Shown here: in pieces, positions 1-7,914 of the stretch
Position numbering within the stretch: position 1 is the stretch's first letter
Layout of the letters: every line of letters starts with the position of its first letter
Source of the DNA: Syntrophomonas_B sp035447945
GTDB taxonomy: Bacteria > Bacillota > Syntrophomonadia > Syntrophomonadales > Syntrophomonadaceae
NCBI GenBank assembly: GCA_035447945.1
Contig: DAOTHZ010000029.1
Span: 1 to 23,859 of the forward strand
DNA: 23,859 nt
Reading direction: 5' to 3'
Position numbers and translations under genes: made by a program
The notes under the pieces: generated by a model
Told to the model about the DNA's origin: nothing
Database searches by the model: none
What the model saw: the letters and a program-made list of their open reading frames with translations, nothing else

Positions 1-39
1 CATATTTTGATAAAGCCGATTGGTAATGTTGATTTGCAT
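1..39 (-). CDS. possible 5' end of a gene leaving the window
   Basis: Seen: an ATG on the minus strand opens a frame that stays open to the window edge and begins M-Q-I-N-I-T-N-R. A purine-rich AAAGGACGG lies about 9 to 12 bases upstream, and the frame starts only 27 bases after the stop of the YheC/YheD-type gene. A TTG three bases earlier in the same frame fits the ribosome binding site spacing slightly better. A GTG at 49 in another frame is also open but lies almost on top of the Shine-Dalgarno sequence. Inference: a downstream operon partner, possibly a second YheC/YheD family gene because these occur in tandem in spore formers. Thirteen codons are far too few to name a family. Confidence 0.3.
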   Translation of the reverse strand, partial: MQINITNRLYQNM

Positions 40-65
40 CAATTTTCACCGTCCTTTAAAATAGG

Positions 66-1409
66 TTAAAAACCTGCCATGAAAAAGGCATATTCGATTG
101 GTCGGCGCACAGATAGAATTCTTGTTTCGTAATCCTCTAAAAGATTGAATATGCTGCGGGCAGGTTTCAGATTGGCCTCGATGAGCCATACCATAGCGTT
201 TTTATCGACGCCGATGTCGATGCCCAGTTCCCCAATAGGGCCAAGTCGGGTCTCCATGGTACGGGCTGTTTCCAATGCAAGAAAATCAATCTGGACGAGG
301 ATTTCCCGGACCTTTGTTGGCGCGAAAAATTTTTCCAGCATTTGCTGAGCCTTCCCGACGCGCCCACCGCCAGAAATATTGCTGGTAATCGAACCGGGTT
401 CGCCAATGCGAAAAACCTTGCCCGTGATTATCCAGCTGCCGCTCCGGTTTTTTTGCACCATGACCCGCAAATCCATAATGCACCCGTCCAGGTGTAACAG
501 ATCAATCTGCTGCTGGACCAAATAGCGGCGATTGTTCAGCAGGCAGCGCAAATCCTGCACAAGTTTCTCCAGACTGGCAGCAGTGCCATGAATCTGACGC
601 TGTTGTATTCGATATTGGTATTCATATCCGGAGCCTCGAGGCTGATGATTGATGCGAATGATATTTTTACCCTGGGAACCGGTGATGGGTTTTAAATAAA
701 CGCAGGAATACTTGTTTAACATGGCTTTTAAGTCAGCCGGATGATTGATTGGGCAAGTATACGGCAAGTAATCGTGAAGCCGGGAATTGAACCGCAATGC
801 TTTATACGTTCCCCACTTCCCTATTCCCGGAGGATTTAAAAAGCGTACTCCCCGGTTGCTTAGTTTTTGCCGCATGGCCTGCTGGGTTATGCCGCTATGG
901 CAGCGGGGATAGATAACATCAGGAAGAGGATACAAGCGCTTTTTCCATTGATATCCCTGACAAGTGTATCCCTTGATACTGGCTTGGCCGAAATTCACGT
1001 CCTGGGGCCGAAATGCAAAACAGATGGCTCCCATGGACTGAGCCTGCTCAATCAACTGGCGGATAAAAAGAGACTGTTTCCCAAAGGGTTTGTTTTTATC
1101 TGGCTGGAAATTGGCCGAAATGCCGATATAGGGACCCAGGCGGATACCCTTGCGCTGATGGGCAATGGCATAGGACAGATTGCTGTGGAGCCCATAAGAG
1201 TGCATGAGGGTGGGATTCATTTTCACAGTACCGGCAGACAGACCGGGATCGGTGACCAATTTGAAGCCAGCATGTGATTGACCAAGGTATAGTACCAAAT
1301 TTTCCGCGGCGAATTTAGCCAGCCGTGAAGAACAGTCTTCGGAAAAAGCTAGCGTATCAACGGGCAGCCGGGCGTTTCCGATCAGGCGTATATGCGCATC
1401 CGCTTGCAT
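66..1409 (-). CDS. YheC/YheD family ATP-grasp protein (spore coat associated)
   Basis: A 447-residue protein of the YheC/YheD family, ATP-grasp-fold proteins of endospore formers reported as spore-coat associated; the reaction is not known. Seen: a conserved N-terminal block L-G-P-Y-I-G-I at 91-97; an ATP-grasp nucleotide-binding strand at 237-250 with Lys240 followed by the glycine-containing T-G-S-Q-G-K loop; D-L-R-V-M-V-Q at 313-319; the S-N-I-S-G-G-G loop at 343-349; and the metal-binding end E-L-G-I-D (394-398) with E-A-N-L-K-P (411-416). These are in family order and the length is typical. No signal peptide or membrane segment is visible. The ATG is chosen because GGAG sits 7 bases upstream. 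It is transcribed away from the DUF523 gene, with a shared upstream region of about 140 bases. The family call is secure; the biochemical role is unknown. Confidence 0.85.
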   Translation of the reverse strand: MQADAHIRLIGNARLPVDTLAFSEDCSSRLAKFAAENLVLYLGQSHAGFKLVTDPGLSAGTVKMNPTLMHSYGLHSNLSYAIAHQRKGIRLGPYIGISANFQPDKNKPFGKQSLFIRQLIEQAQSMGAICFAFRPQDVNFGQASIKGYTCQGYQWKKRLYPLPDVIYPRCHSGITQQAMRQKLSNRGVRFLNPPGIGKWGTYKALRFNSRLHDYLPYTCPINHPADLKAMLNKYSCVYLKPITGSQGKNIIRINHQPRGSGYEYQYRIQQRQIHGTAASLEKLVQDLRCLLNNRRYLVQQQIDLLHLDGCIMDLRVMVQKNRSGSWIITGKVFRIGEPGSITSNISGGGRVGKAQQMLEKFFAPTKVREILVQIDFLALETARTMETRLGPIGELGIDIGVDKNAMVWLIEANLKPARSIFNLLEDYETRILSVRRPIEYAFFMAGF

Positions 1410-1499
1410 TGCATATCTCCATTTGCTTTTTTCTTACCCTACAATATGAATGCGGTCCGCTCTTTGTTCACCAAACGCACCATTCTTGCTTGCCATGAC

Positions 1500-1526
1500 T
1501 TGAATTTGACCGGAATAATATATACT
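1500..1526 (+). promoter_or_regulatory. possible promoter for the DUF523/PP-loop pair
   Basis: TTGAAT at 1500-1505 and TATACT at 1521-1526 lie upstream of the DUF523 start, with a short 15-base spacer. An overlapping TTGACC at 1506-1511 with TATAAA at 1526-1531 is an alternative with an even shorter spacer. The sequence is AT-rich here in an otherwise mixed region, which fits a sigma-A promoter, but neither spacer is the usual 17. Confidence 0.3.
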
Positions 1527-1550
1527 ATAAAAAAGTTGGGAGATGATTAT

Positions 1551-2012
1551 ATGCGAGTAGTAAGCGCATGTTTGTGCGGAATTAATTGCAAATATAATGG
1601 AGCCAGCAATCGCTGTGAGGAATTCGTCAAAGAAATGCGGGCCGGGCAGGTATTGCCCCTTTGTCCTGAACAATTGGGAGGATTGACGACCCCGCGCCAT
1701 GCTTGTGAAATCGTAGGTGGTACTGGTGCCGATGTACTCTATGGGCAAGCGAGAGTGATCAATAAAGCGGGTGAAGATGTAACCGTTGCTTTTGTCAAAG
1801 GTGCCCAAGAATGCCTGACGATTATGCAAATGGCGGGAATAAAGGAAGCTGTTTTACAACGTCGCAGCCCGTCCTGTGGGGTTGGCAAAATATATGACGG
1901 TACCTTTTCCGGGCATTTGATTCCCGGTGACGGGGTGACCGCTGCCCTATTCAGAAAACAGGGTATTAAAGTCTGGAATGATGAAGAATATCTCCAGCAT
2001 CAAGGGAAGTGA
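1551..2012 (+). CDS. DUF523 family protein, TudS-like Fe-S desulfidase candidate
   Basis: A 153-residue DUF523 protein. Known: the characterised member TudS uses a [4Fe-4S] cluster held by three conserved cysteines to remove sulfur from thiouracil. Seen: the family signatures S-A-C-L-x-G at 5-10 (Cys7), L-C-P-E-Q-L-G-G at 37-44 (Cys38, Glu40) and S-P-S-C-G at 106-110 (Cys109), which match the three expected ligands. Cys9, Cys13 and Cys22 are additional. Length is normal for a stand-alone DUF523 protein. The frame is open further upstream, to 1392, but that extension overlaps the divergent gene and lacks family similarity. The ATG at 1551 has GGGAG 8 bases upstream and begins exactly at the conserved R-V-V-S-A-C. 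The stop overlaps the start of the PP-loop gene, so the two are probably co-translated. Family call is secure; substrate is inferred. Confidence 0.88.
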   Translation: MRVVSACLCGINCKYNGASNRCEEFVKEMRAGQVLPLCPEQLGGLTTPRHACEIVGGTGADVLYGQARVINKAGEDVTVAFVKGAQECLTIMQMAGIKEAVLQRRSPSCGVGKIYDGTFSGHLIPGDGVTAALFRKQGIKVWNDEEYLQHQGK

Positions 2013-2998
2013 TGAATTTGAGAGCAATCAGTCTGTTTTCGGGTGGTCTGGATTCACAGTTGGCGGTATGTGTCATCAAAGATCAGGGAATCGATGTGGT
2101 GGGCATTAATTTTGTCACGCCATTCTTTGGGGCAGAAGAACGAACCATGATGGCGGCCAGGGATTTGGGAATCGACTATCATTCTTTTGATATCGGGCCG
2201 GATTACATGGAGGTTTTAAAGAATCCTGTCTATGGCTACGGGAAAAACATGAATCCCTGTATCGATTGTCATGCTTATATGTTTAAAATGGCTGCCCGGT
2301 ATTTGCAGGAATTTGGAGCCAGTTTCCTTATTTCCGGAGAGGTTCTGGGGCAGCGTCCCATGAGCCAAACCAAATCCTCATTGAATGCAGTCAGCAAACT
2401 ATCCGGAAACGCTGGCCTTATCTTGCGGCCTCTTTCGGCCAAACTGCTCCCTCCTACTCTGCCCGAAAAAGAAGGCTGGGTGGATCGTGAACGTTTGCTC
2501 GATATCAGCGGACGCAGCCGCACCAGGCAAATGCAACTGGCAGAGCATTACGCAATAAAAGACTATCCCAGCCCGGCCGGCGGATGTCTGTTGACCCAGG
2601 AGAACTTTGCCAGGAGGTTACGTCTGCTTCTGAACATTAACCCCGCAGCCAGTGCCAAGGATACAGAAGTATTGAAAATAGGACGGCATTTGTATTTGGA
2701 TGAAGATCAACTGCTGGTTATTGGTCGAAACCATAATGAAAATGTAAGACTGCAGGAATTGGCCCGGGAAGATGATTATCTCATCAAAGTCTATGACCGG
2801 CCTGGCCCATTGGGGTTGTTGCGGTTAATGCAAGGGGAAGGCACCGCCCAGCTGAGCCTGGCGGCTCGCATCATCGCACGTTACAGTGATGCCCGGCAGG
2901 AAAACACCGCCAATATAAAGATCAGCCGGTTGTCGGGGGATGAGAAGGTGCTGCAGGTTGTTCCGCTGCCGGCAGAAGAAGTGCCGGAGCTGGTATAA
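2012..2998 (+). CDS. PP-loop thiouridylase-like protein with NFACT-R-type C-terminal domain
   Basis: A 328-residue cytoplasmic protein of the PP-loop ATPase superfamily, related to the tRNA thiolation enzymes MnmA and ThiI. Seen: the PP-loop S-G-G-L-D-S at 10-15; a cysteine pair in N-P-C-I-D-C at 81-86; G-E-V-L-G-Q-R-P-M-S-Q at 109-119; S-P-A-G-G-C-L-L-T at 187-195 (Cys192); and a C-terminal segment, G-R-H-L-Y-L then V-I-G-R-N-x-N-E-N at about 224-244, which resembles the short RNA-binding NFACT-R-like domain. The start is TGATG, where the TGA stop of the DUF523 gene overlaps the ATG; an in-frame GTG lies one codon earlier. AAGGG ends 5 bases before the ATG. Sulfur insertion into RNA is inferred from family and the coupled partner; the substrate is not known. 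It lacks the full length and C-terminal domains of ordinary MnmA. Confidence 0.82.
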   Translation: MNLRAISLFSGGLDSQLAVCVIKDQGIDVVGINFVTPFFGAEERTMMAARDLGIDYHSFDIGPDYMEVLKNPVYGYGKNMNPCIDCHAYMFKMAARYLQEFGASFLISGEVLGQRPMSQTKSSLNAVSKLSGNAGLILRPLSAKLLPPTLPEKEGWVDRERLLDISGRSRTRQMQLAEHYAIKDYPSPAGGCLLTQENFARRLRLLLNINPAASAKDTEVLKIGRHLYLDEDQLLVIGRNHNENVRLQELAREDDYLIKVYDRPGPLGLLRLMQGEGTAQLSLAARIIARYSDARQENTANIKISRLSGDEKVLQVVPLPAEEVPELV

Positions 2999-3000
2999 AG

Positions 3001-3546
3001 TCATGTAAAAATGCTCGTATCGATCTGTGCAAACATCGCTTGATACCCTTCCTGGGTAGGATGTGCCCCATCTGCCGCCAAAAGTTGGTTCAGAATCTTT
3101 CCTTCCTGGTTGTAAAACGCCTGATGAAAATTGATGACCGGTATACCGTGCTGGTCAGCATGTGTATTTATCCAATTGCGGATACGTTGGGTCAGTTTTT
3201 CGAGATAATCATCGTCAACTGCGGTAGGCATGCCGAATACCACCTTGATATCGTGTTCGGCAGCTTTCTCTGCCATGGAGCGCAGATTCCAGACGATCCT
3301 GTCAAAGCTCTCCTGCCAGACAATATCATTGATCCCGCCCATAATGATTACATGAGTGGGATGATGGGCAAGGACTGCCCGGTCAAACCGCTCCATCATC
3401 TGCGAGGTCGTATTGCCGGGGATGCCCTGGTTAATCACCTCGGCGTCAATCACCCTGGCCAACATGGTGGTCCAGGAGATTTCGGGTCCCCATGGCCATC
3501 CATACGTAATGCTGTCGCCCAAACAGACAATTTTCAAACCTTCCAT
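3001..3546 (-). CDS. SGNH/GDSL-family hydrolase, cytoplasmic
   Basis: A 181-residue GDSL-type esterase/lipase-fold protein. Seen: block I G-D-S-I-T-Y-G with nucleophile Ser12; an oxyanion-hole glycine in N-Q-G-I-P-G-N-T (39-46); block III G-G-I-N-D at 70-74 with the oxyanion Asn; and block V D-G-A-H-P with Asp159 and His162. All catalytic positions are therefore present. No signal peptide or membrane segment is seen, so it probably acts inside the cell on an unknown ester, as small stand-alone SGNH proteins do. The frame extends upstream into the preceding MBL gene, but the ATG at 3546 is preferred: GGGAG lies 8 bases upstream, just past that gene's stop at 3560. It is the last gene of the UPF0182-MBL-SGNH run. 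Its stop lies only 2 bases from that of the convergent PP-loop gene. Confidence 0.85.
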   Translation of the reverse strand: MEGLKIVCLGDSITYGWPWGPEISWTTMLARVIDAEVINQGIPGNTTSQMMERFDRAVLAHHPTHVIIMGGINDIVWQESFDRIVWNLRSMAEKAAEHDIKVVFGMPTAVDDDYLEKLTQRIRNWINTHADQHGIPVINFHQAFYNQEGKILNQLLAADGAHPTQEGYQAMFAQIDTSIFT

Positions 3547-3559
3547 CCTGAGATCTCCC

Positions 3560-4459
3560 TTACAAGGCTCTATACAAACCATTTTCCAGGTTTTCAATTA
3601 AACCTTTTTGCTGCAGACTGTGCAAGTGCTTCAGCAGCATGCATTTTTCCCAGAAGAGTACAAAAGGCGTTGGATGCATGCGGTAAATCAATTTTTGTCC
3701 GGCCAATTGGTGCAAATCGACCGGTTGCCGCTGGAGCGATTTAAAGATTCGCTCCTCGCGCTTGTAAATCCGGTCGCGGAATTCCGTCAAACGATGCCGG
3801 CAATCATAACAGATCTCGTTGATGTGACAGGAGGTCATACGGGGAGGATTTAGCTCGATCAACCGTTCGATGGATTTGATCATATCGTCCGGATTGGCAT
3901 ATACCTCGCCGTACCATGGGCCTGCCTGAGTCAGACAGATGTCCCCGGTAAACAGGAATTCCTCATTAGGAAACCAGAAGGAACAGTGTCCGGCAGAGTG
4001 TCCGGGAGTATGAATGACCTCCATTTTGGTATGACCAAAATCGATCACCTGGTTATGATTGAACACCTGATCGACACGCATGTTTCTTTCCACATCGGCT
4101 TCATCAATGCCCATCAAGTTTGCCGCTGCGTTATAATCATGGTCAGGCATCAAGGTGTCCCACATGTCAATGGAATTAAAATGGACATAATCATCCCGGC
4201 TTGACAAGGGAGAGTAATCCAGGGCATGAATATACAGACGGGCGTCGGGAAAAAATTGATTCCCGCGGGTATGGTCATAATGATGATGCGTATTTAAAAC
4301 CATGTCGATTTTCTCGGGGTGTATGGATTGTATTGATTTATTGTCCGCCCCGGTATCCAAAATGGCTCGAACATCATCCTCGACCAATATGCAATTACAA
4401 TAGGTGAAACCGGTTTCACTCAGCAAAAAATACAATTGGTCGGTGATTTTTTGCAGCAT
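3560..4459 (-). CDS. MBL-fold metallo-hydrolase
   Basis: A 299-residue metallo-beta-lactamase-fold hydrolase. Seen: the zinc motif T-H-H-H-Y-D-H at 57-63 (His58, His60, Asp62, His63), His154 in H-T-P-G-H-S-A-G, Asp173 in F-T-G-D and a later His212 in S-C-H-I-N-E, which together make a complete dinuclear site. After residue 215 the protein changes to a charged helical tail that reads like the winged-helix C-terminal domain common in LACTB2-like members. There is no signal peptide. The start has a long GGAGGAGAGGGGG tract 8 bases upstream. It lies 45 bases after the UPF0182 gene and 13 bases before the SGNH start, so it is probably co-transcribed. The substrate cannot be told; glyoxalase II-type thioesterase or RNase-like activities are alternatives. 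Confidence 0.85.
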   Translation of the reverse strand: MLQKITDQLYFLLSETGFTYCNCILVEDDVRAILDTGADNKSIQSIHPEKIDMVLNTHHHYDHTRGNQFFPDARLYIHALDYSPLSSRDDYVHFNSIDMWDTLMPDHDYNAAANLMGIDEADVERNMRVDQVFNHNQVIDFGHTKMEVIHTPGHSAGHCSFWFPNEEFLFTGDICLTQAGPWYGEVYANPDDMIKSIERLIELNPPRMTSCHINEICYDCRHRLTEFRDRIYKREERIFKSLQRQPVDLHQLAGQKLIYRMHPTPFVLFWEKCMLLKHLHSLQQKGLIENLENGLYRAL

Positions 4460-4504
4460 ACGGCGATCCCCCTCTCCTCCGAATCAAACCCAAAGCTTCA
4501 ACGC

Positions 4505-7279
4505 TTAGATTGATGTCTGCAGTTGGTTGATGATTTCATCCAGCTTTTTGATATTTTCACCGTATCCAGCCCAATCGCCCTGTTTGAGTGCTTCATTGGC
4601 CTGATCATAATACTGTCGTGCCATTTTGGCCAATTCACTGGTGTCGACTGAAGGACTTGTATCAGGTTCTTCTGTCGGAGTGGTTGGTTTGGTTACATCA
4701 GGCTTGTTAAACTCTCCGCCAAAGACTTTTACCAGTGCATTTTCCAGACTGGTTTCCATCACCACGGTATCCCCATAGGCAGCAATAATACGTTTCAATT
4801 CCGGCATTTTGCTGGCCTTGGCCTGGAGATACAGCGGTTCTATATATAAAATCGAGTTGTTGATCGGGATGACCAGAATATTGCCCCGATAGGTACTGGA
4901 ACCCTGCTGGTTCCAGAGCGCCAATTGACTTGAAATTTCCGTATTTTGATTGATGCGCGACTCAATCTGCATGGGTCCGTACACCGTTTCTTGTTTGGGG
5001 AAGCGGTAGACCAGTTTCTTTCCGTAGTTATCCCCGTCCATACGAGCGCACATCCAAGAAATCATATTATTGCGTCCATTAGGAGAGAAAGGCATCATCA
5101 GAATGTATTCTTCCTTTTCCTCACCAGGCAGACGCATGATGATATAGTAGGGACTGATGGGCTGCTCTTCACCTTCCACGATTTCTTGGGGAACCACCCA
5201 ACTGTCTTCCTTATTGTAGAAGACCCAGGGGTCGCTCATGTGAAAACTGCGGTAGATATCAGCTTGAATGCTGAACAGATCTTCCGGATAGCGAATATGG
5301 GATTTCAATCCTGCCGGCATTTCGGCAATGGATTTATACAATTGCGGGAAAATCTGCTGATATGTCTTGATGATCGGATCATTCTCATCCGCCATATAAA
5401 AACTCAACTCGCCTGTGTAGGCATCACAGGTAATTTTGACAGAATTGCGGATATAATTGTGACCGTAATCATCAAAAGGCTGTGAATAAGGATACTTGCT
5501 GGAATAGGTGTAGGCATCCAGCATCCAGTAAAGTTTGCCGTCATCATTAATGACGATATAAGGATCGCCGTCATAGGCCAAATACGGTGCAACTTTTTTC
5601 ACCCGTTCCGACAGGCTGCGGTTCATCAGTACCTGGCTTTGGTTGGTAATATTGGTCGCCAGGATGATTTTGTAGTCTTTTAATTCCCAGCTCAGCAATA
5701 ATTTACGGAAAAAGGAATTGATGCGGATGCCATTATTGCCCTCATAATTGGTGTAAACGTTTTCAGACCCTACCGGGTAATCAAACTCTTTTTGTTTGCC
5801 ATTGACAATTACATAAGTATCGGTTTTTTCACCAAAATAAATCCCCGGTTTGGTTATTTTAATATCAACATTGGACATTGGCGGAATATCCTGTATATAA
5901 AACTTCGGAAATCCTTCCTGCGCGATTTCCGTAACCGGGCTCATGACAACCCCATAACCGTGTGTATACATCAGTCTTTGGTTGATCCACGTTTTCGCCT
6001 GGGGACTCATTTCCGCACTCTTGTAAATATCCTCCATTTCACGGGCGGAGAGCATGACCTGGCGATAACGTCCGTCAACGGTATACCGGTCGATGTCAAC
6101 ATCATTAAATATATAGTACGGGCGCAGCTCCTGCAGATTTTTATATGTGTCCTTGAGTGGCTGCCAGTCCCATAGCCTGATGTTGTCAACGGTGGCTCGA
6201 TTGTCATTGATGTCATCCATGGTCAGGTCATACTCAATATTAAATTCCTTGTTGTCCACGGTATCCAGTTCGTAGGCCGCCCGGGTAAAGGCAATCGCCC
6301 GCTCCAAATAGGGTTTTTCCTTATTAAATTCATCCGGTTGGACGATAAACTTCTGGGTCAGTCCGGGATAGATTCCTCCCAGTAAAACGGCCGCTACAAA
6401 CCAGGCGGTAATACTGTAGATAATCCAGTTCATTTTCTTTATAAAGAGATTGACCAGGATCACCAGTGCCACCAACAACGCAATGATCATCAACACCTTG
6501 TACATGATCAGACGGGCGTGAATATCAGTATAGGTTGCACCAAAAACGACTCCCTGGTTGGAAAACAAGACATTATAAGCAGACAATTGATAGCCCCAGG
6601 CTTTTAAAGCGAATATAGCAGAAAGGAGGATAACCACATGGCTTTTAGCGGTAGTGAATTTTTTCCAGTCAAGTGCAAATAACTCGGAAGTGGAACCAAT
6701 TACATAAAGAATCGCGACAACAATCGTACTCATGACCAGCATTAGCATCAGCGTACGATAAACAAACTGATAAAAGGTCAGATGAAAGAAATAAAATCCT
6801 ATATCCTTGCTAAAAACCGGGTCAACATTGCCAAACGTGGTTCGATGCAGGAACTGCTGTACAACAATCCATTGATCCGTCGTGGAAGCACTGACCATAT
6901 AGGCAACGACTAATCCAATCACTAGAAAAGTCCAACGGGAAGTCTGGCCTTCCAAAAAACGCTGCCAGGGAGATGATTCAGGATGAAGAAAAATCACTTC
7001 ATTATCAGGATCAATTTGTGGACGCGTCACTTCATCCTTGTTTCTAAATTTGCGGGTTAATTGCAGATTCAGCCAGACAAATAAAAATGCAATGACAAAC
7101 ACGCCAACATAGAGCAATATTTTGCTTAAAAGGGTTACCGTAAAAACATTTTCATAATGGAGCGAAGAAAACCAGAGCCAGTCCACATAATAACTGCTGA
7201 AAATCGAAAAGGCTGCGATTAATAAAAAGAGGATGAAAAGCTTCATGGAATTACGGTTGTTTTTGTTTTCGTTTTGCAC
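4505..7279 (-). CDS. UPF0182 family integral membrane protein
   Basis: A 924-residue UPF0182 (DUF-type, unknown function) membrane protein of typical size. Seen: about seven hydrophobic segments within the first third, beginning at M-K-L-F-I-L-F-L-L, followed by a large hydrophilic domain with the family's conserved run of D-I-x-A-R-x-I-M-Y, N-x-x-Y-G-G-type and Y-T-Y-S-S-K-Y-P motifs. The end is a Pro/Thr/Glu-rich linker (T-K-P-T-T-P-T-E-E-P-D) and a short helical tail with Y-D-Q-A-N-E-A-L-K. The big domain is probably extracytoplasmic. The start is set by AGGAGG at 7286-7291, 6 bases upstream of a GTG at 7279; an upstream in-frame ATG at 7330 would put the ribosome binding site inside the gene. 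No function is established for the family. Confidence 0.9.
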   Translation of the reverse strand: MQNENKNNRNSMKLFILFLLIAAFSIFSSYYVDWLWFSSLHYENVFTVTLLSKILLYVGVFVIAFLFVWLNLQLTRKFRNKDEVTRPQIDPDNEVIFLHPESSPWQRFLEGQTSRWTFLVIGLVVAYMVSASTTDQWIVVQQFLHRTTFGNVDPVFSKDIGFYFFHLTFYQFVYRTLMLMLVMSTIVVAILYVIGSTSELFALDWKKFTTAKSHVVILLSAIFALKAWGYQLSAYNVLFSNQGVVFGATYTDIHARLIMYKVLMIIALLVALVILVNLFIKKMNWIIYSITAWFVAAVLLGGIYPGLTQKFIVQPDEFNKEKPYLERAIAFTRAAYELDTVDNKEFNIEYDLTMDDINDNRATVDNIRLWDWQPLKDTYKNLQELRPYYIFNDVDIDRYTVDGRYRQVMLSAREMEDIYKSAEMSPQAKTWINQRLMYTHGYGVVMSPVTEIAQEGFPKFYIQDIPPMSNVDIKITKPGIYFGEKTDTYVIVNGKQKEFDYPVGSENVYTNYEGNNGIRINSFFRKLLLSWELKDYKIILATNITNQSQVLMNRSLSERVKKVAPYLAYDGDPYIVINDDGKLYWMLDAYTYSSKYPYSQPFDDYGHNYIRNSVKITCDAYTGELSFYMADENDPIIKTYQQIFPQLYKSIAEMPAGLKSHIRYPEDLFSIQADIYRSFHMSDPWVFYNKEDSWVVPQEIVEGEEQPISPYYIIMRLPGEEKEEYILMMPFSPNGRNNMISWMCARMDGDNYGKKLVYRFPKQETVYGPMQIESRINQNTEISSQLALWNQQGSSTYRGNILVIPINNSILYIEPLYLQAKASKMPELKRIIAAYGDTVVMETSLENALVKVFGGEFNKPDVTKPTTPTEEPDTSPSVDTSELAKMARQYYDQANEALKQGDWAGYGENIKKLDEIINQLQTSI

Positions 7280-7332
7280 AGAATCCCTCCTAAATATATT
7301 GTAGAAAAGTGGAAACTTACCGAAAAACATGA

Positions 7333-7348
7333 CTAAACATAAGTTTAG
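7333..7348. repeat. 16-base inverted repeat in the UPF0182 leader
   Basis: CTAAAC and GTTTAG are perfect inverted arms around a 4-base centre. The repeat lies between the proposed promoter and the GTG start of the UPF0182 gene, in an AT-rich leader of about 130 bases. The size and symmetry suit a dimeric regulator operator, but AT-rich palindromes of this length also arise by chance. Confidence 0.35.
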
Positions 7349-7417
7349 AATATAAGAATAATTTTATCGGTGCGAATTACGACCGGAAATTGCTTTTTGA
7401 TAAAATACTAAACAAAT

Positions 7418-7446
7418 ATCTAAATGAGACAGCATACGTTTGTCAA
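7418..7446 (-). promoter_or_regulatory. sigma-A-type promoter for the UPF0182 operon
   Basis: On the minus strand a consensus -35 TTGACA (7446 to 7441) is followed 17 bases on by TTAGAT (7423 to 7418). The -35 is perfect and the spacing ideal; the -10 is only fair. It reads toward the UPF0182 start at 7279 and lies just after the terminator of the preceding small gene. Confidence 0.5.
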
Positions 7447-7469
7447 GGGGGTTCCTCGGAAAATGTAAA

Positions 7470-7507
7470 AATGTAAAGATGCCTCAAAAACTATCCAAGG
7501 CATCTTT
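7470..7507 (-). terminator. Rho-independent terminator after the 101-residue gene
   Basis: Ten-base perfect arms AAAGATGCCT (7475-7484) and AGGCATCTTT (7498-7507) enclose a 13-base loop. On the minus strand the stem is followed by a T-rich run interrupted by A and C. It lies 36 bases past the stop of the small gene at 7543 and upstream of the UPF0182 promoter, so it separates the two units. Confidence 0.65.
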
Positions 7508-7542
7508 AATTGGCATCTGCTGTTTGAGCAATTGTATTGGAA

Positions 7543-7848
7543 TCATGCTTTTTTCTTGTTGTTTAAGGTTTTAAGCAATTGTTCGATATCTTCTTCGGAA
7601 AAAGCCAGCGCCCATTCCAGACGCTTAATAACCTCGTCAGTTTTACCCGGTCCGGTATAAATAAGAGGTTCGCATTGGAATCTTTCAATAAAGACCCATA
7701 GATCAAGAGCAATCTCTTCCAGTTCGTTCAGGACCTTTTTTACATCGTCCAGACGATTATCTGCCAAGAGCGTTTTCATTTCTCTTGCTTTTTGATTTAT
7801 ATCGCTGATGGTTTCATTGATGATTCCTGCAGGTAAAAAATTTGTCAT
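7543..7848 (-). CDS. small helical hypothetical protein
   Basis: I do not recognise this 101-residue protein. Seen: it is strongly charged, with heptad-like stretches at about 15-45 (K-A-R-E-M-K, L-D-D-V-K-K-V-L-N-E-L-E) and 75-98 (S-E-E-D-I-E-Q-L-L-K-T-L-N), separated by a short W-V-F-I-E-R-F segment and a G-P-G-K turn, and it ends K-K-K-A. No signal peptide, membrane segment or metal motif is present; there is a single Cys. The best guess is an all-alpha cytoplasmic protein. AGAGG lies 6 bases before the ATG. It follows the D-Ala-D-Ala ligase by 65 bases on the same strand and has its own downstream terminator, so it could be the last gene of the ddl transcript. Confidence 0.7.
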   Translation of the reverse strand: MTNFLPAGIINETISDINQKAREMKTLLADNRLDDVKKVLNELEEIALDLWVFIERFQCEPLIYTGPGKTDEVIKRLEWALAFSEEDIEQLLKTLNNKKKA

Positions 7849-7890
7849 CGCAAACCTCTTGGCTATTGTTATTTGAATGTATAGTTCGCT

Positions 7891-7914
7891 AAAGCAGTAA
7901 CTAGTTCCTGCTTT
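7891..7914 (-). terminator. weak hairpin at the end of ddl
   Basis: Seven-base arms AAAGCAG (7891-7897) and CTGCTTT (7908-7914) surround a 10-base loop that contains AACTAGTT, itself a palindrome. The hairpin touches the ddl stop codon. On the minus strand it lacks a T tract, so it may be a processing or partial-termination structure rather than a full terminator. Confidence 0.3.

Noticed and set aside
3040..3744. Open frame opposite to the SGNH and MBL genes
   Set aside because: It spans the junction of two genes with complete catalytic motifs on the minus strand and shows no recognisable domain.
7280..7330. N-terminal extension of the UPF0182 protein from an upstream ATG
   Set aside because: It would place the AGGAGG site inside the coding region; the GTG at 7279 has the correct spacing.
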